Shown one piece after another: positions 15,679-24,520 of a stretch of DNA of 64,000 bases. Source of the DNA: Nocardia speluncae NBRC 108251 (GTDB taxonomy: Bacteria > Actinomycetota > Actinomycetes > Mycobacteriales > Mycobacteriaceae); assembly GCF_001613245.1 (NCBI RefSeq), contig NZ_BDBZ01000006.1, positions 124,001-188,000 of the forward strand, written 5' to 3'. The position numbers were made by a program, and so were the translations under genes. The notes beneath the pieces were generated by a model. That model worked only from the letters and a program-made list of their open reading frames with translations. It searched no databases and was not told the origin of the DNA. How positions within the stretch are numbered: the first letter of the stretch is position 1; every line of letters begins with the position of its first letter.

Positions 15679-16140
15679 CTATTGCACGTTGTCGAGTCGT
15701 TCGAGGATACGGCCGACGATGGCGCCGAAAGCTTCCACTTGCTCGTCGGTGAGGGCATCGAACAGCAGCTCGCGCACGGTTTCCACATGGCCGGGGGCAG
15801 CCTGTTCTATCGCGGTGCGCCCCTGTTCGGTGAGCACGATAAAGGCGCCGCGGGCATCGTCGGGGCAGTCCTCGCGACGCACCAGTCCGCGCTTCTGCAT
15901 CCGGCCGAGATGATGTGACAGGCGACTCTTCTCCCACTGCATGATCTGTCCCAGTTCACCTACCCGTATCCGGGGTTCCGGCCGGTCGGTGAGCCGGACC
16001 AATACCTCGAAATCGGAGAGCGACAGCCCCGAGTCGTGTTGCAGCTGCCGGTGTAGCCGGGCAACCAGCTGGGTGTGCATCGTCAGGTAGCCCCGCCAGG
16101 CTCGGCTCTCCCGTTCGTCGAGCCATCGCGTCTCGGTCAT
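15679..16140 (-). CDS. MarR-family transcriptional regulator
   Basis: A 153-residue winged-helix protein. The DNA-binding core holds SLSDFEVLVRLTD and LGQIMQWEKSRLSHHLGRMQKRGLV, with the wing containing DCPDDARGAFIVLTEQG. It is divergent from a YceI gene, and a long inverted repeat lies between them, so it probably represses both itself and yceI. The inducer is unknown. Confidence 0.88.
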   Translation of the reverse strand: MTETRWLDERESRAWRGYLTMHTQLVARLHRQLQHDSGLSLSDFEVLVRLTDRPEPRIRVGELGQIMQWEKSRLSHHLGRMQKRGLVRREDCPDDARGAFIVLTEQGRTAIEQAAPGHVETVRELLFDALTDEQVEAFGAIVGRILERLDNVQ

Positions 16141-16157
16141 ATGGCCAGCTTAACGCA

Positions 16158-16210
16158 GTAGTTGACATATCACCAAGATGGCCGCACCATATGTATGACA
16201 CATCAACTAC
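16158..16210. promoter_or_regulatory. GTAGTTGA...TCAACTAC inverted repeat between marR and yceI
   Basis: An 8-bp perfect inverted repeat, with arms at 16158-16165 and 16203-16210, spans the divergent promoter region. A TTGACA at 16162-16167 in the left arm could be a -35 box towards yceI. The arrangement would let one MarR dimer pair block both promoters. Confidence 0.45.
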
Positions 16211-16232
16211 TTCTTCGAACCGGAGGATCTCG

Positions 16233-16802
16233 ATGAGCGCGACGAACCTGAAAGAACTCAGCGGCACCTACACCCTCGACCCCACCCACACCCGGGTCGG
16301 TTTCGTCACCCGGCACGCGATGGTGACCAAGGTGCGCGGTTCGTTCAACGAGTTCACCGGCAGCGCCTACTTCGACAGCGAGAACCCGGCGAAGTCGTCC
16401 GGCGAGGTCACCATCCAGGTCGCCAGCATCGATACCCGTAACGCCGATCGCGACAACCACCTGCGCGGACTGGACTTCCTGGGCCTCGACGAGTACCCCG
16501 AGATCACCTTCCGCACGACGGCGATCTCCCCCACCGGCGCCGACACCTTCGACGTCACCGGCGACCTCACCATCAAGGGCGTCACCCGGCCGGTCACAGT
16601 CCCGTTCACTTTCGAAGGGCAGGCCAACGATCCGTTCGGCAACGTCCGGGTCGGTTTCGAGGGGTCCACGACCATCAACCGCAAGGACTGGGGAATCATC
16701 TATAACGCGACACTGGAAACCGGCGGCGTCCTGATCTCCGACAAGGTCGTCCTGGAATTCGAGGTCTCGGCGATCAAACAGGACGATCAGGCCCAGAGCT
16801 GA
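16233..16802 (+). CDS. YceI-family lipid-binding-like protein
   Basis: A 189-residue YceI-domain protein: an antiparallel beta-barrel of lipocalin shape that binds long isoprenoids or amphiphiles. Seen: GTYTLDPTHTRVGF near residue 10, KVRGSFNEFTG, and DITFRTT-type strands followed by GDLTIKGVTRPV. There is no signal peptide, so it is cytoplasmic, as is usual in actinobacteria. The start ATG 16233 has CGGAGGA upstream. It is divergent from marR. Confidence 0.9.
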   Translation: MSATNLKELSGTYTLDPTHTRVGFVTRHAMVTKVRGSFNEFTGSAYFDSENPAKSSGEVTIQVASIDTRNADRDNHLRGLDFLGLDEYPEITFRTTAISPTGADTFDVTGDLTIKGVTRPVTVPFTFEGQANDPFGNVRVGFEGSTTINRKDWGIIYNATLETGGVLISDKVVLEFEVSAIKQDDQAQS

Positions 16803-16823
16803 CCCTCCGGGGCAGGCGCCGGA

Positions 16824-17234
16824 TCAGCCGGGCATCCGGCGCAACCCCACATATTCGGCAGTCGCGAACACCGCGACCACAATGGCGCCGACCAGCAGGA
16901 ACACGATTCCGGCGGCGGTGAGCGGAAGCAGACCGGACCCGGCCAGGGCGAGCATGCCCAGCACGGAAACAGCATTGACGGCGACCACTGCCGTCGCGTG
17001 CCGCCGTGAGATCACCGGGTAGCCGGCGACCAGCAGCAGGACCAGCGCACCGCCGAGCATGGCCACACCGAACGGTATCGACCACGCAGTCGGTAGGCCC
17101 AGCGGATCCCGCAGCGGTGCCGCGGCGGCCAGCATCAGGAGGCCGAAAGCCCCGGTGCCCCAGCCGTCGAGGCGCAGAACACGGCGCAACAGATCGTCGT
17201 GGGCGGCGGGGGCGGGGGCTGTCACGGTGGTCAT
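16824..17234 (-). CDS. small four-span membrane protein
   Basis: A 136-residue protein with four hydrophobic segments after a short N-terminal amphipathic part containing LLRRVLRLDGWGTGAFG. This pattern occurs in small actinobacterial membrane proteins of unknown function. The start ATG 17234 has GGAAGG upstream. It is divergent from an XRE regulator, with a palindrome between, suggesting it is that regulator's target. Confidence 0.75.
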   Translation of the reverse strand: MTTVTAPAPAAHDDLLRRVLRLDGWGTGAFGLLMLAAAAPLRDPLGLPTAWSIPFGVAMLGGALVLLLVAGYPVISRRHATAVVAVNAVSVLGMLALAGSGLLPLTAAGIVFLLVGAIVVAVFATAEYVGLRRMPG

Positions 17235-17298
17235 GGTCTGCCTTCCGATCGGAGTTTCTGCTCGCCTCCGACTGTTCCCGCTACGGGTCAGCGGCTCA

Positions 17299-17315
17299 AT
17301 GACCTCGGAGGTCAT
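17299..17315. promoter_or_regulatory. ATGACCTC-G-GAGGTCAT palindrome, candidate XRE operator
   Basis: A perfect 8-bp inverted repeat around one base lies in the 116-bp gap between the divergent membrane-protein and XRE genes, 36 bp before the regulator start. Confidence 0.5.
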
Positions 17316-17350
17316 GGTCTCGGCGCCCGGCCGCCGGATACGCTCGCTCG

Positions 17351-18265
17351 GTGGTACCTCGTGCGGGCACCGGCCCGTCCCGGATCGGCGGACTTTTGCG
17401 GGAATGGCGACAGCGGCGGCGGATGAGCCAGCTGGACCTGGCGCTGGCGGCCGGTTCGTCGGCGCGGCACCTGTCGTGCGTGGAAACCGGTAGGGCGGCC
17501 CCGAGCCGGGATATGGTCCTGCGGTTGTGCCGGACTCTGGATGTGCCGCTGCGCGAACGTAATACGTTGCTGGTCGCCGCCGGTTACGCCCCGGCGTACC
17601 AGGAGAGCAGCCTCGACGATGCTCATCTGGCCTCGGCACGCGCCGCGCTCGACCATATGCTCGTCGCCCATGAGCCCTATCCCGCTGTCGCGGTGGACCG
17701 CTGGTGGGATGTGATCGCCGGAAACGCGGCGCTGGCTGTCCTGATGGACGAGGTGGCACCGGATCTGTTGTCGGGACAACCCAATGTGTACCGCTTGGTT
17801 CTGCATCCTCGGGGGCTCACCGCCCGGCTGGCCAACCCGCAGCAGGTGCGCGAACAACTCCTGGAACGCCTGGCGCGGCAGGTCGATACCACCGGAGACC
17901 CGCGGTTACGGGACCTCTACGACGAAGTCGCCGGCTATCCCGCCCCGGCCGCGAGCACCGAAACGCCCGGCTCCACCGCACCCGGCCCGTTCCAGGTGCC
18001 GTTACGCCTGAACACATCCGAGGGTGAGCTGTCCCTGTTCGGAACCATGGCCACCTTCGGCGCTCCCGCCGATGTGACGCTGTCGGAACTGGCGATCGAA
18101 CTCTTCTATCCGCTCGACGATTTCACCGCCCGCTACCTACGCTCGCGATACCCGGTGCGTGAACCGCACGCTCCGATACCGGGCCGCTCACCGGCCCGCG
18201 CTCTGATGCAGGACGGTTGGGGCAAGACGCGGAATGGGCCGGTCAGAGATAGCTCGTATCGTTGA
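17351..18265 (+). CDS. XRE-family regulator with MmyB-like ligand domain
   Basis: A 304-residue protein starting at GTG. Residues 12-70 are a lambda-repressor-type HTH (REWRQRRRMSQLDLALAAG...SARHLSCVETGRAAPS). Residues about 100-285 match the MmyB-like ligand-binding fold, with VAVDRWWDVIAGNAAL and a C-terminal LFYPLDD segment. It probably controls the divergent membrane protein. Its 3' end overlaps the convergent RNase H/phosphatase gene by 23 bp. Confidence 0.85.
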   Translation: MVPRAGTGPSRIGGLLREWRQRRRMSQLDLALAAGSSARHLSCVETGRAAPSRDMVLRLCRTLDVPLRERNTLLVAAGYAPAYQESSLDDAHLASARAALDHMLVAHEPYPAVAVDRWWDVIAGNAALAVLMDEVAPDLLSGQPNVYRLVLHPRGLTARLANPQQVREQLLERLARQVDTTGDPRLRDLYDEVAGYPAPAASTETPGSTAPGPFQVPLRLNTSEGELSLFGTMATFGAPADVTLSELAIELFYPLDDFTARYLRSRYPVREPHAPIPGRSPARALMQDGWGKTRNGPVRDSSYR

Positions 18266-19478
18266 CCAGCCGAACCGATGATCCACCGTCCGGATAGAAC
18301 TCGGCCAGCGACAGCGACGCCAAGTCCAGGTGCAGCCGGTACAGCAGCGACGGGCCGACACCCAGCGCGAGCTGCAGCAGCGTTTTGATGGGGGTCACAT
18401 GGCTGACCACAACGATGTTCGCGCCCGGATACCGGGCCACCAGGTCGCGGCGCGCTTCCTCCACTCGTTCGCGGACGGCGTCGAAACTCTCCCCGCCCGG
18501 AGCGGGCAGAGAAGGATCGCCGAGCCAACGGGCGTGCAGGTCCGGGTCGCGTTCGGCGGCCTCGCGGAAGGTCAGGCCCTCCCAGTCGCCGAAATCGGTT
18601 TCGGTGAGCCCGTCGATCACCCGAACTTCCAGCCCGAGCGCGGCGGCCGCCGCTTCGGCGGTTTCCCGGGCACGGCCGAGCGGCGAGGAGACGACCGCGC
18701 CGATATCACCTTTGGCGGCAAGCATTTTCGCTGCCCGCGCCGCTTGCTCGCGACCAACCGCGGTGAGCGGCGGGTTACCCCGGCCCGAATAACGCCGCTG
18801 CACCGAGAGTTCGGTCTGCCCGTGCCGTAGCAGCAGGAAGCGGGTGGGGCGGCCGGTCGCACCGGTCCAGCCCGGCGACGCCGAAAGGCGTGCGGAGGCG
18901 CTGCGGGAATCGGCGACCGGGTCGGCACCCGCGAACCTGGCGGCGGGCCCCGGAGCCTCGGTACCGGCAGACGTGGCGTTCGCCATCGCTTTCCCGGAGG
19001 CCGGGCGCGCGGACCCGCTACTTCCCGCGGAGGTGGCGGCGACGGCCTCGTGCACTTCCTCGATCAGCCCGCCGTCATCCATGGCCTCGTTCGCGAGCCG
19101 GTCGGCATGCGAGTTCTCGGCGCGTGGAATCCAGCGATAGCTCACCCGGTCGAATCCCGCGGCCAGGCGGCGGGCACGGTCGGCGAGCGGGATCATCGCC
19201 GGGTGTTTGACCTTCCAGCGCCCCGACATCTGCTCGACCACGAGCTTGGAATCCATCCGCACCGCGACCACCCGCGCACCGAGTTCCGCCGCGGCCTCCA
19301 GCCCCGCGATCAGGCCTCGGTACTCGGCGACATTGTTGGTGGCGACACCGAGGGCTTCCTTACGTTCGGCGAGGACCGCCACCCGATCCGCGTCGAACAC
19401 CACGGCGCCGTAACCCGCGGGCCCCGGGTTACCCCGCGACCCCCCGTCGGCCTCGACGATCACCTCACGCGCACTCAT
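18243..19478 (-). CDS. bifunctional RNase HI / acid phosphatase (Rv2228c type)
   Basis: A 411-residue fusion. Residues 1-140 are RNase HI, with acidic residues Asp11, Glu52, Asp76 and Asp126, which cut RNA in RNA-DNA hybrids. Residues 212-411 are a histidine phosphatase domain with RHGQTE at 218-223, similar to alpha-ribazole phosphatase (cobalamin pathway). A low-complexity Ala/Ser/Gly linker joins them. M. tuberculosis Rv2228c has both activities (established). The neighbouring cobC and cobD genes fit the phosphatase role. Confidence 0.92.
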   Translation of the reverse strand: MSAREVIVEADGGSRGNPGPAGYGAVVFDADRVAVLAERKEALGVATNNVAEYRGLIAGLEAAAELGARVVAVRMDSKLVVEQMSGRWKVKHPAMIPLADRARRLAAGFDRVSYRWIPRAENSHADRLANEAMDDGGLIEEVHEAVAATSAGSSGSARPASGKAMANATSAGTEAPGPAARFAGADPVADSRSASARLSASPGWTGATGRPTRFLLLRHGQTELSVQRRYSGRGNPPLTAVGREQAARAAKMLAAKGDIGAVVSSPLGRARETAEAAAAALGLEVRVIDGLTETDFGDWEGLTFREAAERDPDLHARWLGDPSLPAPGGESFDAVRERVEEARRDLVARYPGANIVVVSHVTPIKTLLQLALGVGPSLLYRLHLDLASLSLAEFYPDGGSSVRLVNDTSYL

Positions 19479-19529
19479 TCCGGCCTCCCGCTCCGTGCCG
19501 ACCGCACGACCCCGCTCCGGGGCCCGAAC

Positions 19530-20267
19530 TCACAACCCGGATTCTTTGGTCCGCACCAGCACCGCACCGCATTCGGTGCAGCGCACCACCACATCGGGCG
19601 CCGTTTTCGCGATCCGCGCGATCTCCCCGCGGTCGAGTTCGATCCGGCATGCCCCGCACCGGCGGGCCTGTAGCAGGGCCGCGCCGGTCCCGCGCTCGGT
19701 GCGCTGCCGGTCGTAGATCTTCAGCAGTTCTTCCGGGAAGATGCCGTCGAGGTTCGCGCGATCGGTCTCGCATCGCTGCTGGGCCGCGTCGAGGTCGGCC
19801 ACGGCCGCGTCGCGGCGTTCACGAGCGGCGACGAGATCGGATTCGGCTTTGTCCAGCCGAGCGCCCGCATGTTCGTGATCGGCGGCGGAGGCTTCCCGCC
19901 GCTCCATCACCTCGAGCAGTTCGTCCTCGAGTACCGAACGGCGCCGTTCCAGGCTGCCGAGTTCGTGCTGCAGTTCCGACAGCTGTTTGGCGCCGACCGA
20001 ACCCGCTTCGAGCACCCCGCGGTCGCGTTCTTCACGTTTGCGGACCGCCTCGACCTCGCCCTCGAGTTTGCGGATATCGCGGTCCAGATCGTCGAGCACG
20101 ATCTCGACGGCCACGGCCGCGTCCTTCTGCGCATTGCGTTCGGCCTCGAACCGGTCGACCTCCTGCTGTTCGGGCAGAACGCTGCGCCGGTGCGCGATCC
20201 GGGTCAGCTCGGTGTCGACCTCGGCGAGACGCAGCAGTCGGGCCTGAATCGATGGTTCGACATTCAA
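19530..20267 (-). CDS. coiled-coil zinc-ribbon protein (Rv2229c type)
   Basis: A 245-residue protein. Residues about 10-180 are a long charged coiled coil (many Glu/Arg heptads). The C-terminus has a C4 zinc ribbon with CGAC and CTEC pairs. It is conserved between the RNase H gene and the Nif3 gene in mycolate bacteria. The molecular role is unknown; a nucleic-acid or protein scaffold is plausible. Confidence 0.88.
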   Translation of the reverse strand: MNVEPSIQARLLRLAEVDTELTRIAHRRSVLPEQQEVDRFEAERNAQKDAAVAVEIVLDDLDRDIRKLEGEVEAVRKREERDRGVLEAGSVGAKQLSELQHELGSLERRRSVLEDELLEVMERREASAADHEHAGARLDKAESDLVAARERRDAAVADLDAAQQRCETDRANLDGIFPEELLKIYDRQRTERGTGAALLQARRCGACRIELDRGEIARIAKTAPDVVVRCTECGAVLVRTKESGL

Positions 20268-20381
20268 CGCGAACGAACTCCCTGCACGCTGTGGACGGAT
20301 AGAACGTCCACCGTACTCGGTCGCCGGACGAGCCGACCGGCCGCCGGTCCCAACCCGGGCGACCGATCCGGGCCCGCAGTC

Positions 20382-21503
20382 TCAGCCGCCGCACCCGACG
20401 GTCCACGGGTCGGTCCGCACCCGCGACACCCGCGTTTCCAGCTCCGGCAGACCCACCCTGACGACGTCCGCGGCCTGCGCGCACCACGGGAACTCGGTGG
20501 CCCAGTGCGCGGCATCGATCAGCGCCGGACCCGACCGGCGTAGATGTTCGTCGACGGGATGGTGGCGCAGATCGGCGGTGAGGTACGCGTCGACACCGAG
20601 CCGGGTGACGGTGTCGAGCAGCGAATCCCCCGCGCCACCGCAGACGGCGACCCGGCGCAGTACGCGGCCGGGGTCGCCGGCGGAGCGCACACCCCAGGTG
20701 GTTTCCGGTAGGGCGGCGGCCGCGCGGGCGGTGAACTCCCGCAGGGTGAGCGGTTCGGCGAGTATTCCGACGCGACCCAGGCCGAGGTTGCCGGGTAGCT
20801 GGGCGCGTTCGGTGACGTGGTAGGCGGGTTCCTCGTAAGGGTGCGCGGCGCGCAGGGCCGCGAGGATCGCGCCGCGGTCGCGGGGGGCGGCGACGACTTC
20901 GATCCGGTCCTCGCTCACCCTGGTCAGCTCACCGACCGTGCCGATGGCCGGGTTCGCACCGCCGCGCGGCCGGAACTGACCGGTCCCGGCGACCCGCCAC
21001 GCCACCTCCTCGTACGCTCCGGAGCCGCCGGCCCCGGCCGCGAACAGTGCCGCCAGCACCGCTTCGGCGTGGCCGCCCGGAACCTGGATGCTCCACTTGT
21101 CCACGGCGGGAACCGGTTTCGGATCGATCGGGCCGATGACGGTCAGGCCGAGTGCCGCCGCCAGCGCGTCGGAAACACCAGGGTCTGCGGAATCGGCGTT
21201 GGTATGCGCGGTGAACAACGCACAGCCCACACGGACGAGCCGATGGATCAGCGCCCCCTTCGGCCGGTCGGCCGCCACACTGTCCACTCCCCGCAGCAGC
21301 AACGGGTGGTGCGCCACCAGCGCCTGGGCTCCCCAGGACACGGCCTCCTCGACCACCTCCTCGGTCACATCGACGGCGAACAGCACCCGCCGCACATCCT
21401 CCCCCGGGTCCCCGCACACCAGCCCGACCGAATCCCACGATTCGGCCAGCCGAGGCGGATAGGCCGTCTCCAGCGTCTGGATGAGTTCCGCGAGCCTCGC
21501 CAC
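20382..21503 (-). CDS. Nif3-like dinuclear metal-centre protein (Rv2230c type)
   Basis: A 373-residue NIF3/GTP cyclohydrolase I type 2-like protein. Metal-binding motifs are AHHPLLL and FTAHTNADS in the N-terminal half. A central PII/CutA-like insertion (about residues 130-235) carries [12 protein letters not shown]. The C-terminal Nif3 half closes the metal site with TADLRHHP and DAAHWATE. Family members form hexameric rings. The function is unclear. GTG 21503 is preferred because the upstream frame lacks conserved sequence. Confidence 0.9.
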   Translation of the reverse strand: MARLAELIQTLETAYPPRLAESWDSVGLVCGDPGEDVRRVLFAVDVTEEVVEEAVSWGAQALVAHHPLLLRGVDSVAADRPKGALIHRLVRVGCALFTAHTNADSADPGVSDALAAALGLTVIGPIDPKPVPAVDKWSIQVPGGHAEAVLAALFAAGAGGSGAYEEVAWRVAGTGQFRPRGGANPAIGTVGELTRVSEDRIEVVAAPRDRGAILAALRAAHPYEEPAYHVTERAQLPGNLGLGRVGILAEPLTLREFTARAAAALPETTWGVRSAGDPGRVLRRVAVCGGAGDSLLDTVTRLGVDAYLTADLRHHPVDEHLRRSGPALIDAAHWATEFPWCAQAADVVRVGLPELETRVSRVRTDPWTVGCGG

Positions 21504-21549
21504 ACCACACCTTTCGTCTACCGGCGGACCGGGAGGCCCACCGAAACCG

Positions 21550-22602
21550 TCAACCCGATGATCCCGCTGCACGCAAGGCGTCGACGAGCCGATCGACCTC
21601 CGCACCCGGCCGCACCGCGACACGGAGATGATCCGGCCCCAGCCCCGGGAAAGTATCGCAACGCCGCACCGCGACACCCTGCTGCCGCAAATACTTCCGC
21701 ACCAGCTCCCCGTCCCGGACCTCCAGCAGTAGGAACGGGGCCGCAGCCGGTGAGCCGACCCGGAGCCCGGCCGCGCTCAACCGGCCGGCCATCGCCTCCC
21801 GGTCACGCGCGATCCGCCGCGCCCGGTCCACTGATTCCGCCACGGCCCGCGGCGACGCCGTAGCGGTGATCGCCGCCAGCTGGAGTGTGCCCAGCGGCCA
21901 ATGCGCGCGCCCGTGCACGAGTCTCTGCAACACCGCGGGCGCACCGAGGAGATAGCCGCAGCGCAACCCGGCCAGCGCCCAGGTCTTGGTGAGACTGCGC
22001 AAAACCAGCAGGTTGTCGCCGGCCTCCGCGGCCAGCGATTCCGGTTCCCCGGGCACTGCGTCCATGAACGCCTCGTCCACCAGCACGATCCGTCCGGGGC
22101 GTTGCAGCGCGCGCAGGGTTCGCGCAGGGTGCAGCACCGAGGTGGGGTTGGTCGGATTGCCGACCACCACCAGGTCGGCTTCCTCGGGAACCAGCGCCGG
22201 ATCCAGGGTGTAGGGCGGCTCCAATACGACCCGCGTCACCGGGACCCCCGCCGCACGCAGCGCGAACTCCGGTTCGGTGAACGACGGGTGCACCACCGCC
22301 GCCAGCCGCGGACGCAGGTGGGGCAGCAGGGCGAACCCCTCCGCACCGCCGGCCAGGGTGAGTACCCGGCCCGGATCGATCCCGTGCCGGGCGGCGACCG
22401 CCTCCCGGGCCAGCCGGTCGTCCTCGGCCGACGGATACCGTCCGAGCGAGTCGAGGGCCGCGGCCAGCCGCTCCCGCAGCCATTCCGGCGGCCCGCTGCC
22501 CTGTACGTTCACCGCGAAATCCAGCAGCCCCGGGAGGGCTTCCACATCACCGTGATGACGTAAACCGGCGAGATCGACCTGGTCAGCGAGCATGAGACGC
22601 AC
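21550..22602 (-). CDS. cobC: CobC-type aminotransferase (L-threonine-O-3-phosphate decarboxylase-like)
   Basis: A 350-residue fold-type I PLP enzyme of the HisC/CobD branch. It has the N149-PTNPT motif, VDEAFMD near 175, and the PLP lysine in [10 protein letters not shown] at Lys206. In the cobalamin pathway this type provides aminopropanol phosphate. M. tuberculosis Rv2231c, annotated cobC, holds the same position. A histidinol-phosphate aminotransferase role is the alternative. It is divergent from ptpA. Confidence 0.87.
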   Translation of the reverse strand: MRLMLADQVDLAGLRHHGDVEALPGLLDFAVNVQGSGPPEWLRERLAAALDSLGRYPSAEDDRLAREAVAARHGIDPGRVLTLAGGAEGFALLPHLRPRLAAVVHPSFTEPEFALRAAGVPVTRVVLEPPYTLDPALVPEEADLVVVGNPTNPTSVLHPARTLRALQRPGRIVLVDEAFMDAVPGEPESLAAEAGDNLLVLRSLTKTWALAGLRCGYLLGAPAVLQRLVHGRAHWPLGTLQLAAITATASPRAVAESVDRARRIARDREAMAGRLSAAGLRVGSPAAAPFLLLEVRDGELVRKYLRQQGVAVRRCDTFPGLGPDHLRVAVRPGAEVDRLVDALRAAGSSG

Positions 22603-22636
22603 CCTACGTGGCGCTCACGGGGTGCAACACGCCAGA

Positions 22637-23140
22637 ATGGCTGTCGTGGGTGAGCTGCACATATCGTTCGTCTGTACCGGCAACATCTGCCGGTCCCCGA
22701 TGGCGGAGAAGATCCTGGCCGGGCATCTGTCACGCGCCGGCCTGACCGATCGGGTCCGGGTGAGCAGTGCGGGCACCCACGGCTGGCATACGGGTGCGGA
22801 GGCCGACCCGCGCACCACCGAAACCTTGCGGCGCCACGGCTACCCCACCGGCCATCGCGCCGCCGAGTTCGGCGCCGAGCACCACGACGCGGATCTGGTG
22901 GTCGCGATGACGACCGACCACGATCGCAACCTCGCCCTCCGCGGGGTGCCGTCGGAGCGCCGGCGATTGCTGCGGAGTTTCGATCCCGATGCCGACGGTA
23001 CGGATGTGCCCGACCCCTACTACGGCACGACCGCCGAGTTCGACCTGGTCCGCGACCAGATCGAGGCCGCGGTGCCGGGCTTGCTGGACTGGGTCCGCGC
23101 GACGCTCGCCGCCCGCGCCGGTGAACCGGAGCCGGTCTGA
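22637..23140 (+). CDS. ptpA: low-molecular-weight protein-tyrosine phosphatase
   Basis: A 167-residue LMW-PTP. The P-loop CTGNICRS has nucleophile Cys13 and Arg19; the general acid is Asp126 in DPYYG, followed by Tyr128/129 that can be phosphorylated in relatives. M. tuberculosis PtpA (Rv2234) is secreted and acts on host targets (established); that role is not shown here. The kinase ptkA that precedes ptpA in M. tuberculosis is absent. The stop overlaps the SURF1 start. Confidence 0.93.
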   Translation: MAVVGELHISFVCTGNICRSPMAEKILAGHLSRAGLTDRVRVSSAGTHGWHTGAEADPRTTETLRRHGYPTGHRAAEFGAEHHDADLVVAMTTDHDRNLALRGVPSERRRLLRSFDPDADGTDVPDPYYGTTAEFDLVRDQIEAAVPGLLDWVRATLAARAGEPEPV

Positions 23141-23982
23141 TGCGCCGCCTCGCCTTCGTGCTGCGCCCGGGCTGGCTGATCCTGGCCGCGGTGGTGGCCG
23201 GGTTCGCCTACATGTGTTTCACGGTGCTGGCGCCCTGGCAGCTGGGCAAGAACGAGAGCACCTCCGAACGCAACCAGTTGATCGAGGATTCGGTGGACGC
23301 CGACCCGGTCCCGATCACCGATCTACTCGACGGTGACGCCGCGACCGAGTGGCAGAAGGTTTACGCCGAGGGCCGCTATGTCCCGGATTCGACCGTGCTC
23401 GTCCGCCTGCGGCACCTCGACGGCGCCCCCGCCTACGGCGTGCTGGCGGCGTTCACCCTCACCGACGGCCGCACAGTGCTGGTCGACCGCGGGCTGATCG
23501 CCGCGGTGGACGGTTCCCAGCCGCCGCCGATCGAACCGGCACCCACCGGCACCCACCGGGTCGAGGCACGGGTGCGGGCCTCGGAGAACATCGACCCGGA
23601 GCGGGCCCCGGCCGTACAGAACGGGATCCCGCACGTCTACTCGATCGACGTCCCGCAGGAAACCACCGTCCTCGGGCTACCGCTGACACCGGTCCCCGTG
23701 GGTGAGCGCGGCGCCTACCTCCAGCTCTCCGAAGACCAGCCGGGCGCCTTCACACCCGTCCCCCTCCCCCAGCTCGACTCCGGGCCCTACCTCTCCTACG
23801 GCCTGCAATGGCTCGCGTTCGGCATCATGGCCCCCCTGGGCCTCGGCTACTTCGCCTGGGCCGAGATCCGGGAACGCCGCAAGTCGCGGGCCCCGGCGCA
23901 ACCCGAACCGGACGCCCCAGAATCCGAACCCGCTACCAAGGAAGCACGTCTGGCCGACCGCTACGGACGAACTCCTCGCTGA
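23140..23982 (+). CDS. SURF1-family cytochrome oxidase assembly protein
   Basis: A 280-residue membrane protein with one span near residues 12-32 and a second near 220-240. Between them is an external domain with WQKVYAEGRYV and RGLIAAVDGSQPP, the SURF1 pattern. SURF1 proteins aid haem insertion in the aa3 oxidase. The ATG shares its A with the ptpA stop. The tail after the second span is polar and charged. Confidence 0.9.
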   Translation: MRRLAFVLRPGWLILAAVVAGFAYMCFTVLAPWQLGKNESTSERNQLIEDSVDADPVPITDLLDGDAATEWQKVYAEGRYVPDSTVLVRLRHLDGAPAYGVLAAFTLTDGRTVLVDRGLIAAVDGSQPPPIEPAPTGTHRVEARVRASENIDPERAPAVQNGIPHVYSIDVPQETTVLGLPLTPVPVGERGAYLQLSEDQPGAFTPVPLPQLDSGPYLSYGLQWLAFGIMAPLGLGYFAWAEIRERRKSRAPAQPEPDAPESEPATKEARLADRYGRTPR

Positions 23983-24520
23983 CGGCACCCGTACCGCGCC
24001 GCCGCCGCACGTCCGCTCGACAAGCTGCCCCCCGGGACGCTGCTGTTGTCGTGGGTAGGCGTGGCCTGCGCCGAGGTTTGTGTGTGCAGACCGGGCGGCG
24101 CAGCGACGCCACTCCACACATCGCCGACTCTGCCGGGCGCACTGCCGCCCCGGCACACCGGCCGCTCCAACGCTGCCGGCCGCCCCGGAAAGAATCCGAT
24201 CCGGACGGCAACCCGGCCGAGTGCACCCAGTGACGGCGCGCCGGCCCCCGGCCCCGCGCGCCAACTGACCGCAACCGTCGAACGGGAACGTGAGCAGCAG
24301 TGATCACACTGCCCGTCGCCCCCTGTCACGCCGTACTGCCGAGGGGCGATCCCCGCCCTGAGTCACCCGCTCACTCCCGACCTCCGCCGGTACGCCGCGG
24401 GCCCACTACCGTCGACTCCGAAAGCGGTGCGGCAGCATCGGAAATACGTTCTGCACAACACGAGCCGGAAAGTACCGCCGAGCTTTCCGCACCGGAATAC
24501 TGCACATCTCTGGAGCAAAA
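23983..24520. other. 538-bp gap without a supportable gene
   Basis: Only short or shadow frames are present. The sequence is very GC-rich up to about 24300 and more AT-rich nearer the glycosyltransferase start. GGAAAG-N10-CTTTCC near 24470 is a small inverted repeat that may belong to the glycosyltransferase promoter. This gap begins the insertion relative to the M. tuberculosis SURF1-cobD junction. Confidence 0.5.

Noticed and set aside
19649..20543. Long plus-strand frames antisense to the zinc-ribbon gene
   Set aside because: Arg/Pro-rich composition typical of GC-rich antisense frames; the minus-strand coiled-coil/zinc-ribbon protein is conserved.
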